NCBI RefSeq assembly: GCF_000365025.1
Contig: NZ_KB823011.1
Coordinates: forward strand, 1,074,621 to 1,138,620
Length of the DNA: 64,000 nucleotides
Source of the DNA: Robiginitomaculum antarcticum DSM 21748
GTDB lineage: Bacteria; Pseudomonadota; Alphaproteobacteria; Caulobacterales; Maricaulaceae
Direction: 5' to 3'
The notes under the pieces were generated by a model. It did no database searches. It was given only the letters and a program-made list of their open reading frames with translations, and was not told where the DNA came from. Both the position numbers and the translations under genes were made by a program. Below, in pieces: positions 56,026-64,000 of the stretch; the first letter of the stretch is position 1; every line of letters begins with the position of its first letter.

Positions 56026-58635
56026 ATGACTGATAATAATGACACATCCGGCGGCAATAATACAGGCGGGCGCAAGCCGCTCAGCCTGAAGGCGAAATCC
56101 GGCGGAACCGTACGGCAGAACTTCTCTCATGGACGGAGTAAATCCGTTGTGGTTGAGAAAAAGAAGCGCCGCGTTATTGGCGGACCGGGCAAACCCGCGC
56201 CCGCGCCCGAGGCTGCACCGGCCCCGTCCAAACCCCGTGTTGATGAAGACGCAATTGCCGCGCGCAAAATGGGCCTGTCCAAGACTGAATATGTAAAGCG
56301 CAAACAAGCGCTGGGCGCGGCTCAGGCCGTTGCCGCAGACCGCGCCGCGGCCCAACAGGCTGAGGCCGAGGACCGCAAGCAACGCGCGGAAGAAGAACGC
56401 ACAGCGCTCGAGCAAAAACGTATCGAAGAGGAGCGCGCTGCTGAAGACGAAAAACGCCAAGCCGAACGTGAAGCCAGCACGGCCAAAAAAGAGAGCGAAG
56501 CCCCGCGCCGCACCGAAGCGCGCGCCGAACCCGAGCCAAAACCCGAGGCGCGCAATGCATTGGAAGCTATGGGCGGACGCGTAAAGCAAAAGCGTCAGCA
56601 GCCGTCCTCCACGTCCAAGCCTTCCCGCAATACGCGCGAGCAGCCGCGCCGCCGCCGCAAGCTGACCATTGTCTCCGCTCTGGCGGACAATGAAGAGCGC
56701 CAGCGCAGTCTGGCCTCGGTTAAGCGCGCCCGTCAACGTGAAAAAGAACGCCGTAGCGGGGGCGACGGCGGGGATAAAAAAGCCCGTCAGGTCGTCGTAC
56801 CGGAAACCATTTCAATTGCCGATCTGGCCAACCGTATGGCAGAGCGCGGCTCTGATGTTGTGAAATATCTGATCAAGCAAGGCACTATGGCCCAGATCAA
56901 CGATTTGCTGGATGCCGATACGGCGCAGCTTATTGTCGAAGATTTTGGCCATAGCGTGAAACGTGTTGCCGATAGTGATGTTGAGGATAATTTCCTGGCT
57001 GATCGTGACGATGACGATCCCAAAGATATGAAACCCCGCGCGCCTGTGATTGCTGTTATGGGTCATGTTGACCACGGTAAAACATCACTGCTCGACGCTC
57101 TGCGTAAAGAAGATGTGGCCAGCGGCGAAGCCGGCGGCATTACGCAACATATCGGCGCCTATCAGCTCAAGCTGAAAGACGGCAAGAAAATCACCGTTTT
57201 GGATACGCCCGGACATTCGGCCTTCTCGGCTATGCGCACACGCGGCGCTGCGGCGGTGGATATTGTTATCCTCGTTGTGGCAGCTGATGACGGCGTCATG
57301 CCGCAAACCATTGAGTCGATCAGTCACGCCCGGGCTTCCGGCGCGCCGATTATCGTGGCGATTAATAAAATGGACGTGCCGGGCGCTAATCCGCAAAAGG
57401 TCGAAACCGATCTTCTGCAGCACGAGATTATCACCGAATCCATGTCCGGCGAAACCCAGGCTATACCGGTTTCTGCCAAGACGGGCGAAGGCCTGGACGC
57501 GCTTTTGGAAGCGATTAATTTGCAAGCCGAACTGATGGAGCTTAAAGCCAATCCAAAACGCGCGGCGGACGGTCTGGTTATCGAATCCAAGGTCGAAAAA
57601 GGCCGCGGCTCTGTTGCGACATTGCTGGTCAAACGCGGTAATCTGAAACGCGGCGATATTATCGTCGCCGGTGATTATTGGGGTAAGGTGAAAGCCTTAA
57701 CCGATGAGCGTAGCGCCCGTATCAAGCAGGCTTTGCCGAGTATGGCAATTGAAGTGATGGGTCTGGACGGGGCGCCCGATCCGGGCGAGCCTTTCGGTGT
57801 TGTCGAGAATGAAACCCAGGCCCGCGAAATTACGCAATACCGTCAACGCGCGCGCCGTGACACCCAGACGGCTCCGACGGCTATGGCCTCTATGGAGCAG
57901 ATGATGGCAAAATTGCAGGAGAAACAAATCTCCGATATGCCGCTTCTGGTTAAAGGTGATGTTCAAGGCTCCGTCGAGGCGATCAAAGCTTCGGTCGAAG
58001 GTATGGGCAATGACGAAGTGCGCGCACGGGTGATTTACGGCGCAGCCGGCGGGATTAGCGAGAGCGATATTCTTTTGGCCAAAGCGTCCGAAGCGCCTGT
58101 GATTGCGTTTAACGTCCGGGCCAACCGTCAGGCTAAAGATTTAGCCGAGCGCGAAGGCGTCGAAATCCGCTATTACTCAATCATTTACGATCTGATCGAC
58201 GATGTGAAAGGTGTGCTCGAAGGCATGCTGGATCCGGAACGCCGAGAAACATTCCTGGGTTACGCGACCGTCAAAGAAGTTTTCGATATTTCCAAGCTCG
58301 GCAATATTGCGGGCTGTTTGGTCACTGAAGGCATGGTCAAGCGTGGCTCCGGCGTGCGCTTGCTGCGTGATGATGTTGTTATTCATGAAGGCGAGCTCTC
58401 CACGCTTCGCCGCTTTAAAGACGAAGTCGACTCTGTTGTCTCCGGCACAGAATGCGGTATCGGATTTAAAAATTATCACGACATCAAAAAGGGTGATCAG
58501 GTTGAATGTTTCAGCGTAGAATACCTCAAGCGTAATCTTGACGAAGTCAATAAAGCCGAGGCCGCAACGAAAAAAGCTGAAGCCAAAGCCCAGAAAGCGG
58601 CCGACGCGGCGGCAGAGGCTGAAGCGGAAGAATAG
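56026..58635 (+). CDS. infB: Translation initiation factor IF-2
   Basis: IF-2 is the GTPase that brings fMet-tRNA to the ribosome. The 869-residue protein has a charged, repeat-like N-terminal region (1-240, rich in A, E, K, R), the IF2_N segment, G1 GHVDHGKT (about 346), G3 DTPGH (about 394), G4 NKMD (about 447), and domains II-IV with [27 protein letters not shown] (in parts). GAAGAGA precedes the ATG. It is not followed by rbfA and truB as in many genomes but by a strong terminator. Confidence 0.97.
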   Translation: MTDNNDTSGGNNTGGRKPLSLKAKSGGTVRQNFSHGRSKSVVVEKKKRRVIGGPGKPAPAPEAAPAPSKPRVDEDAIAARKMGLSKTEYVKRKQALGAAQAVAADRAAAQQAEAEDRKQRAEEERTALEQKRIEEERAAEDEKRQAEREASTAKKESEAPRRTEARAEPEPKPEARNALEAMGGRVKQKRQQPSSTSKPSRNTREQPRRRRKLTIVSALADNEERQRSLASVKRARQREKERRSGGDGGDKKARQVVVPETISIADLANRMAERGSDVVKYLIKQGTMAQINDLLDADTAQLIVEDFGHSVKRVADSDVEDNFLADRDDDDPKDMKPRAPVIAVMGHVDHGKTSLLDALRKEDVASGEAGGITQHIGAYQLKLKDGKKITVLDTPGHSAFSAMRTRGAAAVDIVILVVAADDGVMPQTIESISHARASGAPIIVAINKMDVPGANPQKVETDLLQHEIITESMSGETQAIPVSAKTGEGLDALLEAINLQAELMELKANPKRAADGLVIESKVEKGRGSVATLLVKRGNLKRGDIIVAGDYWGKVKALTDERSARIKQALPSMAIEVMGLDGAPDPGEPFGVVENETQAREITQYRQRARRDTQTAPTAMASMEQMMAKLQEKQISDMPLLVKGDVQGSVEAIKASVEGMGNDEVRARVIYGAAGGISESDILLAKASEAPVIAFNVRANRQAKDLAEREGVEIRYYSIIYDLIDDVKGVLEGMLDPERRETFLGYATVKEVFDISKLGNIAGCLVTEGMVKRGSGVRLLRDDVVIHEGELSTLRRFKDEVDSVVSGTECGIGFKNYHDIKKGDQVECFSVEYLKRNLDEVNKAEAATKKAEAKAQKAADAAAEAEAEE

Positions 58636-58657
58636 ACCGCCTAAAATAGCTAATGAT

Positions 58658-58694
58658 AAAGCCGCCCTCCTTTAACTTAGGAGGGCGGCTTTTT
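58658..58694 (+). terminator. Strong Rho-independent terminator of the rimP-infB operon
   Basis: A perfect 14-base stem AAAGCCGCCCTCCT / AGGAGGGCGGCTTT with a seven-base loop, followed by T residues. It lies 23 bases after the infB stop. The complement also has an A run on the other side, so it may act in both directions toward suhB. Confidence 0.93.
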
Positions 58695-58777
58695 GTTTAG
58701 AGTTTAGAACATATTACGTGAATTTGTCAGCGCGTTGGGCGCTGAGGCGCTATGGATACACGGATCAGTTTCAAAGA

Positions 58778-59599
58778 TTAACCGCCTTCAATGCAGCCTT
58801 TTAATTCGGTAATGAGATGCTCATTAGCGGTAATAATATTGCCGCTCATCGGATTATGACCATTTATATCGGCTGCATCATTATCCAGTTCCCAGACTTT
58901 CAGTCCGGCTTCGCGCGCAATCACAATTCCGGCTGCGACGTCCCAAGGCTTCAGATCGCGTTCCCAATAGCCGTCATAACGGCCTGCGGCTGTCCACGCC
59001 AGATCAAGCGCGGCGCTGCCATAACGGCGTACGCCCGCGGTTTTTGCCATGACTTTGTGAAGCCCTTTGAGAAATTGTGCATGTCCGGGCTTACCTAGAA
59101 ACGGCATTCCGGTCGCAAATAATCCTTCATTAAAATTCTCGCGGTGTGCGCCGCGAAGACGAATCGCTCCCATTGCCCGCTGCGCGTCCAAATAAGCGCC
59201 TTTGCCCTTCTCGGCATAAAACATTTCATCGACAGCCGGATTATAAACCAGTCCGGCAATTAATTCACCTTCCCGCTCAAGCGCAATAGAGATGGCGAAA
59301 TGCGGAATGCCGTGAAGAAAATTTGTCGTGCCGTCCAGCGGGTCAACAATAAATGTGTTTTGTTTATCCGTGCCTTTAGCAATGCCGCCTTCTTCAAGTA
59401 TAAATCCAAAACCCGGGCGGTCACGACGAAGATTTTCAAAGATAATTTCTTCGGCTTTTTTATCGGCGTTGGAGACAAAATCCGCCGGGCCTTTGCGGGA
59501 GATTTGTAGATTTTCAACTTCGCCAAAATCACGTAGCAGATGACGCGCGGCTTTGCGCGCGGCGCTTTGCATGACAGCCATTAAAGGAGAGAGAGCCAT
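58778..59599 (-). CDS. suhB: Inositol monophosphatase family protein
   Basis: The 273-residue metal-dependent phosphatase has the metal ligands in FILEEGG, DPLDGTTNFLHGIPHFAISIAL and KPWDVAAGIVIAREAG, as in SuhB. SuhB also binds RNA polymerase/NusA in some bacteria, so placement near nusA is suggestive but unproved. The start at 59599 lies two bases after the efp stop, so the two genes form an operon. Confidence 0.92.
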   Translation of the reverse strand: MALSPLMAVMQSAARKAARHLLRDFGEVENLQISRKGPADFVSNADKKAEEIIFENLRRDRPGFGFILEEGGIAKGTDKQNTFIVDPLDGTTNFLHGIPHFAISIALEREGELIAGLVYNPAVDEMFYAEKGKGAYLDAQRAMGAIRLRGAHRENFNEGLFATGMPFLGKPGHAQFLKGLHKVMAKTAGVRRYGSAALDLAWTAAGRYDGYWERDLKPWDVAAGIVIAREAGLKVWELDNDAADINGHNPMSGNIITANEHLITELKGCIEGG

Positions 59600-59601
59600 A
59601 A

Positions 59602-60165
59602 TTAATCCGCGCGCTTAACATAGGCGCCATCGGCGGTCGTCACGACGATGCGCGTGCCTTCGGCGACAAATGGCGGAACGGAGGTGCGCACGCCGTTTTC
59701 TAAAATGGCGGGCTTGAAAGAATTGGCCGCGGTCTGACCTTTGACCACAGGCTCTGTTTCTGTAATTTCCAGCGTCACCTGCTCGGGAAGCTCAACGCCA
59801 ATAGGGCGGTCTTCGTAAAACTCCAGCTGCACCTCCATACCGTCAGCCAGATATACGCAGGCGTCACCGATAAATTCGTCGCTAATAGAAATTTGTTCGT
59901 AATTTTCGCTATTCATAAAGACGCGCATTTCGCCTTCAGGATAAAGATAGCTATGCGGTTTTTGGTCAAGACGCACACGCTCGACAGTTTCAGAGGCGCG
60001 GAAGCGCTCATTAAGCTTGCGCCCGTCCAAAATATTTTTCAGCTCGACCTGATTAAACGCCCCGCCCTTGCCGGGCTTTACCGCATTGGCCTTTACAGCG
60101 ACCCAGAGCGTGTCCTGATGCTTGATAATATTTCCGACACGGATTTCATTGCCGTTCATTTTCAT
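59602..60165 (-). CDS. efp: Elongation factor P
   Basis: EF-P relieves ribosome stalling at polyproline stretches. The 187-residue protein has KPGKGGAF with the modifiable lysine at residue 33, [17 protein letters not shown] and C-terminal OB domains ending [11 protein letters not shown]. Lys33 suggests lysylation by EpmA/EpmB, but those genes are not in the window. It is immediately upstream of suhB. Confidence 0.96.
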   Translation of the reverse strand: MKMNGNEIRVGNIIKHQDTLWVAVKANAVKPGKGGAFNQVELKNILDGRKLNERFRASETVERVRLDQKPHSYLYPEGEMRVFMNSENYEQISISDEFIGDACVYLADGMEVQLEFYEDRPIGVELPEQVTLEITETEPVVKGQTAANSFKPAILENGVRTSVPPFVAEGTRIVVTTADGAYVKRAD

Positions 60166-60258
60166 GGCTGGGCCCTATGATGTAAGTAAGTTGGCGCGTC
60201 CTAACAGCGGCGGCGCTGCATCGCAATGCCCAAATCTCAGGCGCGGCGGGCGCGCCGC

Positions 60259-60549
60259 TCAATCCATTTCATCAAAGCCGTTTTGAACGAGTTTTGTTAA
60301 GGCCGTCAAAGCGGGTTTACCCTCAACGCCCGCAGCGCTGATGGTCAGATCTTCCCCGACGGCGCAGCCCAGCATTAAAAGCTCCATGATACTGTCGGCG
60401 ATAACGGTCTCTGCGCCGCAATTATTATGACTGGTCACTTTGACAACGGCGTCGAATTGATTAGCCGTAGCTACGAATTTAGCCGAGGCCCGCGCGTGAA
60501 GCCCGCGTTTATTGACGAGTGTAACACGGGCTGTATACGGTGTGAACAT
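60259..60549 (-). CDS. ptsH: Phosphocarrier protein HPr
   Basis: The 96-residue HPr has the phosphorylated histidine at residue 18 (GLHARASAKF) and the regulatory serine region DSIMELLML (Ser53). The presence of this serine suggests control by HPr kinase. It starts six bases after the EIIA stop and forms a two-gene operon. In alphaproteobacteria this is a regulatory (nitrogen/carbon-type) PTS rather than sugar uptake. Confidence 0.92.
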   Translation of the reverse strand: MFTPYTARVTLVNKRGLHARASAKFVATANQFDAVVKVTSHNNCGAETVIADSIMELLMLGCAVGEDLTISAAGVEGKPALTALTKLVQNGFDEMD

Positions 60550-60555
60550 TAGGCG

Positions 60556-60960
60556 CTATCCGTCTCCGGCCAAAACTTCGGACGCAATGGCGATATAGCG
60601 TATGCCCGCTTCTTTGGCTTTGACCGCCGCGTCAGCGAGGCTATGCGTGCGGCGTGCTTCGGCGAGTTTGATCATCATGGGCAGGTTCACGCCAGCGAGA
60701 ACTTCGACCGCGCCAAGCTTGAGAAGCGATATGGCCAGATTTGACGGCGTGCCGCCAAACATATCGGTCAGCAAAATGACCCCGTCTCCTGTATCAACAG
60801 ATTTCACGGCGGCGCGGATATCATCGCGGCGGCGCTCCATATCATCATCCGCGCCGATACAGACGGTATCCATGTGCTCCTGCGGCCCGACGACATGTTC
60901 AGCCGCGCGGCGTAATTCGATCGCCAGATTTCCGTGTGTGACGATAACAAGACCAATCAC
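60556..60960 (-). CDS. PTS EIIA component, mannose family
   Basis: The 134-residue protein has the active histidine at residue 9 (IVTHGNLA), followed by the D-D-M-x-R-R and TDMFGGTPSNLA motifs of EIIA-Man. There are no sugar permease genes nearby, so it is probably a regulatory EIIA that receives phosphate from HPr. It heads the EIIA-ptsH operon and is divergent from the Trm112-like gene. Confidence 0.9.
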   Translation of the reverse strand: MIGLVIVTHGNLAIELRRAAEHVVGPQEHMDTVCIGADDDMERRRDDIRAAVKSVDTGDGVILLTDMFGGTPSNLAISLLKLGAVEVLAGVNLPMMIKLAEARRTHSLADAAVKAKEAGIRYIAIASEVLAGDG

Positions 60961-61076
60961 ATATGACCCCTATGATAAAAACATGCCGAGCATGTTAGCT
61001 AACCGTTAAACCAAGAAAATAAGGTTTTGAAAACTGTTAATTGCGCTTTTTACCGCTCTGGCGTAAGCCCTGCCTT

Positions 61077-61292
61077 ATGAGTGATGAAAATGACACAGTA
61101 AAACCCGATGATGATGACCCGCGCGAGATCGATCCGCGCCTGCTCGAAATCTTGATCTGCCCCAAGACGCGCGGCCCGCTGTCTTATGACCGCGCCCGCT
61201 GTGAATTGGTCAGTAAGCGCGCCAAGCTGGCCTATCCGATCCGCCGCGGCGTGCCGATCATGCTGCCGGATGAGGCGCGCAAACTTGACTGA
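61077..61292 (+). CDS. Trm112 family protein (UPF0434)
   Basis: The 71-residue protein has [20 protein letters not shown] and [18 protein letters not shown], the defining segments of the small Trm112-like family. Eukaryotic Trm112 activates methyltransferases; the bacterial function is unclear. The acidic N-terminus [15 protein letters not shown] is an extension. ATG 61077 is used. Confidence 0.85.
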   Translation: MSDENDTVKPDDDDPREIDPRLLEILICPKTRGPLSYDRARCELVSKRAKLAYPIRRGVPIMLPDEARKLD

Positions 61293-61503
61293 TCCGGCGA
61301 CTCATAGCCTGTCATAACCACACGGACGGCTCTGGCTATTGAGCAGGCGCGCATCACGGCGCAATAAAAATGCCCGAATTAAGGCAATATTTGTCATAAA
61401 AGCGCCCTATCCCTACCTTACTACATCATTACGAAATTAAGGCAGACCCGCTTGGCAAGATTAGCGCGGCGGGTTAGCGTGAACCAGGTTGGAGGCTAAA
61501 ATT

Positions 61504-62208
61504 ATGACATCGATCGCGCTTGTGGATGACGACGAAAATATTCTGACATCCGTATCTATGTTTCTCGAAGGCGAAGGCTACGAGGTTCGAACCTATCATG
61601 AAGGCGTTTCCGCGCTCAAAGCGCTCACACGAAATCCGCCGGATATTGCTATTTTTGACGTGAAAATGCCGCAAATGGACGGGCTGGAACTTTTGCGCCG
61701 TCTGCGCCAGTCCAGCAATTTACCAGTCATATTTCTCACCTCCAAAGACGACGAATTTGACGAGGCTATCGGCCTGAATATGGGCGCAGACGACTATATC
61801 ACCAAGCCGTTCAGCCAGCGTTTGCTCGGGGAGCGTATTAAAGCCGTGCTGCGCCGCGCCAAGCTTACCAATGTTGAAATGCCGACGCCGCAAGAAGGCG
61901 ACGATAAAGTCATCCGCCGTTCTAAACTTGTGCTCGACCCCAACCGCCACGCCTGTAGCTGGGATGGAGAGCCGGTAAAACTCACCGTCACAGAATTTCT
62001 CATTTTGCATGCTTTGGCTCTGCGGCCCGGCTATGTGAAATCGCGCGATCAGCTGATGGACGCGGCTTATGACGACCAGATTTATGTCGATGACCGCACA
62101 ATTGACAGCCATATAAAACGCCTGCGCAAAAAGTTCCGCAAGACGGATAAGAGTTTCGATGGTATCGAAACGCTATATGGCGTCGGATATAAATATAAAG
62201 AAGCCTAG
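61504..62208 (+). CDS. chvI: Two-component response regulator (ChvI-like)
   Basis: The 234-residue OmpR-type regulator has the acidic pocket in LVDDDENI, the phosphorylated aspartate at residue 52 ([10 protein letters not shown]), [10 protein letters not shown] and a winged-helix domain (about 130-234). GGAGG is eight bases before the ATG. The sensor gene overlaps its end. Length and neighbours fit the ChvI/ChvG pair, which controls envelope, acid and symbiosis genes in rhizobia. Confidence 0.9.
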   Translation: MTSIALVDDDENILTSVSMFLEGEGYEVRTYHEGVSALKALTRNPPDIAIFDVKMPQMDGLELLRRLRQSSNLPVIFLTSKDDEFDEAIGLNMGADDYITKPFSQRLLGERIKAVLRRAKLTNVEMPTPQEGDDKVIRRSKLVLDPNRHACSWDGEPVKLTVTEFLILHALALRPGYVKSRDQLMDAAYDDQIYVDDRTIDSHIKRLRKKFRKTDKSFDGIETLYGVGYKYKEA

Positions 62209-63829
62209 CAAAGCGCCCGCTTTAACGGTCCGCGGCCCGCGCAGACGCCTGCGCGCGCTGGGCTTGTCGGCGCTGGCCCGCGCTATATTTCTGTCCAATA
62301 TGGTCGGGTTGCTGATCCTGCTGATTGGCGCGCTGACCCTGAACGAAGTGCGCGCGGGCCTTATTCAGACCAAATTGCAGAGCCTTTATAGTCAGTCCGA
62401 ACTCATCACGTCCGTGTTGGCCAACGAAGCCACAGGCACCGGGCCGATCCCGACGCTCAATGTTCAGGATGCGCGGCAAGTGCTGCGGCTTGTCGATTGG
62501 CCCGATGGGACGCGCGTTCAGCTATACGACTACGAAGGTATATTGATCGCCGACAGCGCCGCTCTCGGCACAGGCGTTGAAGACTTGCCGATGAACCCGC
62601 CCCAAATAGCACAAAATTTATCCATGATGGAGCGCATAGAAAGCGGCGCGCAATCTTTGGTGCGGGCCATTCCCAGCGTCAAACGCCGCCGCGCGCTGTT
62701 AAAACGCGATTTGAACGAAGATATACGCTCGGCCCTGTTAGGTGAGCCGGTGGCGGGGGAGCGCTATGATGAAGGCGAGCTGATTGCTGTGGTCAATTAC
62801 CCGGTCAAACGGGTGCAGGCCGTGGTCGGCGTGCTGACGATGGAGACGCGCGATCTGCAGGCCATTGTCGATGCCGAGCGGGCCTCACTCGCGCCCATCG
62901 CGCTACTGGCTCTCATCACCGCATTATTGTCGTCGCTTGCGCTGACATTGTTCATCGCCCTGCCTGTGCGGCGTCTGGCCCGCGCGGCCCAGATCGTCAC
63001 GCGCTCATCCGATAATCGCGGTGCGATCCCCGACCTGTCGGGGCGGCAGGACGAAATTGGCGATCTATCGATTACGCTGCGTGAAATGACGGACGGCCTG
63101 TATAACCGGATTAACGATATTGCCAATTTTGCCGCCGATGTCGCCCATGAGATTAAAAACCCGCTCACCAGCCTGCGCAGCGCGACGGAAACATTATCCA
63201 GCGCCAAGACCAAAGCGCAGCGCGATAAAATGGTCAGTATTATTCAAAGTGACGTTATGCGTATGGACCGTCTCATTACGGATATCGCCAAAGCGTCCCG
63301 TATGGACGCCGAACTGGCGCGCGAGTCGGATGGTCCTGTCGAGATTGAAAAAATGCTGGAAAATATGGCGCAGCTTTATGATCAAACGGCGCAAAGCGAC
63401 CGCCCGACTGTGCGTTATCTGTCGGCTGACAATGCGGCCGGAGAACCGATTATTATTTCCGGGGTTGCCGAAGCGCTGGGACAAGTCGTGCGCAATTTGA
63501 TCGATAATGCGCTGACTTTTTCGCCTCCGGGCGGACATGTGCGCTTGCGCGTGCGGCGCGGCGCGGGCGAGCACGCCGAGATGGCGGTTATAACAGTTGA
63601 TGATGACGGGCCTGGCATACCGCCGGATAATCTGGATAATATCTTTGAGCGTTTTTATACGCAGCGCGCTAAGGGCCAAGCCTTCGGCGCCCATTCCGGA
63701 CTCGGCCTGGCGATTTGCAGGCAGATTGTTCGCGCGCATCGCGGAGAGATATACGCCGAAAACCGCGGCCATGAGGGCGCTGTCAGCGGCGCTAAATTTA
63801 CCGTATTATTGCCGCTATATCGCGAGTAG
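62159..63829 (+). CDS. chvG: Two-component sensor histidine kinase (ChvG-like)
   Basis: The 556-residue kinase has a transmembrane helix (about 43-62), a periplasmic sensor region, a second helix (about 240-265), HAMP, a HisKA domain with [19 protein letters not shown] (His near residue 330) and an HATPase domain with NLIDNALTF and DDGPGIP. It overlaps the chvI end by 50 bases if it starts at 62159; later starts such as 62177 are possible. Unlike the typical alphaproteobacterial cluster, no hprK follows it. Confidence 0.9.
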   Translation: MVSKRYMASDINIKKPSKAPALTVRGPRRRLRALGLSALARAIFLSNMVGLLILLIGALTLNEVRAGLIQTKLQSLYSQSELITSVLANEATGTGPIPTLNVQDARQVLRLVDWPDGTRVQLYDYEGILIADSAALGTGVEDLPMNPPQIAQNLSMMERIESGAQSLVRAIPSVKRRRALLKRDLNEDIRSALLGEPVAGERYDEGELIAVVNYPVKRVQAVVGVLTMETRDLQAIVDAERASLAPIALLALITALLSSLALTLFIALPVRRLARAAQIVTRSSDNRGAIPDLSGRQDEIGDLSITLREMTDGLYNRINDIANFAADVAHEIKNPLTSLRSATETLSSAKTKAQRDKMVSIIQSDVMRMDRLITDIAKASRMDAELARESDGPVEIEKMLENMAQLYDQTAQSDRPTVRYLSADNAAGEPIIISGVAEALGQVVRNLIDNALTFSPPGGHVRLRVRRGAGEHAEMAVITVDDDGPGIPPDNLDNIFERFYTQRAKGQAFGAHSGLGLAICRQIVRAHRGEIYAENRGHEGAVSGAKFTVLLPLYRE

Positions 63830-64000
63830 CCGCGCTTCCAGTCCAGCGAGATCTTTTGGCAGTTCGCTGGTAAATGAGAGCTTTTCTTGGGTTACGGGAT
63901 GGATAAAGCCGAGCGTGCGGGCATGAAGCGCCTGGCGTTTTAGCCCGCCGAGGATCTCTTCGCTGCCGACAAACCCCCGGCCCTTGCCGTAAACCGGATC
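63815..64000 (-). CDS. RluA-family pseudouridine synthase, C-terminal end (cut by window edge)
   Basis: The minus-strand frame enters at the right edge with DPVYGKGRGF and includes KRQALHARTLGFIHPVTQEKL, the conserved end of RluA/RluC/RluD pseudouridine synthases (HA-LGF-HP). It ends at 63815, overlapping the chvG end by 15 bases. The catalytic region lies outside the window. Which rRNA or tRNA site it modifies cannot be told. Confidence 0.85.
   Translation of the reverse strand, partial: DPVYGKGRGFVGSEEILGGLKRQALHARTLGFIHPVTQEKLSFTSELPKDLAGLEARLLAI

Noticed and set aside
55885-56736. Long antisense open frame opposite the start of infB
   Set aside because: It mirrors the charged repeat-like N-terminal region of IF-2, and the sense gene is certain.

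Overview
The window is chromosomal DNA of an alphaproteobacterium, by inference a marine Maricaulales/Hyphomonadaceae-like lineage. The evidence is a ChvI/ChvG-type two-component pair beside HPr and an EIIA-Man protein, the order rimP-nusA-ylxR(L7Ae fusion)-infB, a divergent katG/oxyR pair, paired fasciclin lipoproteins, and a glycan locus with several sulfotransferase-like genes. The core regions are moderately GC-rich. The 8.6-30 kb stretch, and one gene at 50.4-51.7 kb, are visibly more AT-rich. No rRNA, tRNA, CRISPR array, IS element or prophage was seen.

Layout. 1-8.6 kb: a cut LysE-type exporter, an amino-acid dehydrogenase, cobT, a retropepsin-like protease, divergent katG/oxyR, and a tight dusA-tauE-phosphatase operon. 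9-29.9 kb: a surface polysaccharide locus. It encodes the dTDP-rhamnose pathway (rfbC apart from rfbB-rfbD-rfbA), a Wzm/Wzt-type ABC exporter, an O-acyltransferase, an epimerase, a GT2 enzyme, a methyltransferase, two free-standing sulfotransferase-like proteins and a roughly 2010-residue protein. That giant joins a sulfotransferase-like domain, a long coiled coil, five repeats and three glycosyltransferase domains. The likely product is a rhamnose-containing, possibly sulfated and acylated glycan exported by the ABC route.

30-43 kb: molybdenum metabolism. A diheme cytochrome c and a two-subunit IorAB-like molybdenum hydroxylase form one operon. Further on are moaD-moaE-moaB-moaC, mocA and xdhC, with a decayed moeA fragment fused to the tail of a TauE-like gene between them. 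Interspersed are a BON-MscS channel, an AMACR-type CoA transferase, an FAD monooxygenase, a GMC oxidoreductase and a fatty acid hydroxylase-family protein. 43.7-44.4 kb is non-coding and holds a dispersed-type inverted repeat.

44.4-64 kb: gshB, two paralogous fasciclin lipoproteins with matching upstream regions, a double-BON lipoprotein, an OYE-type oxidoreductase, dapB, an AT-rich lipoprotein of unknown function, glsA, the rimP-nusA-ylxR-infB operon closed by a strong terminator, suhB and efp, EIIA-HPr, a Trm112-like protein, chvI-chvG and the cut end of an RluA-family pseudouridine synthase.

The most unusual items are the giant multidomain glycan protein, the duplicated promoter/leader of the fasciclin pair, the moeA/tauE gene scar and the AT-rich lipoprotein between dapB and glsA. 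No unambiguously new defence or mobile system was found.
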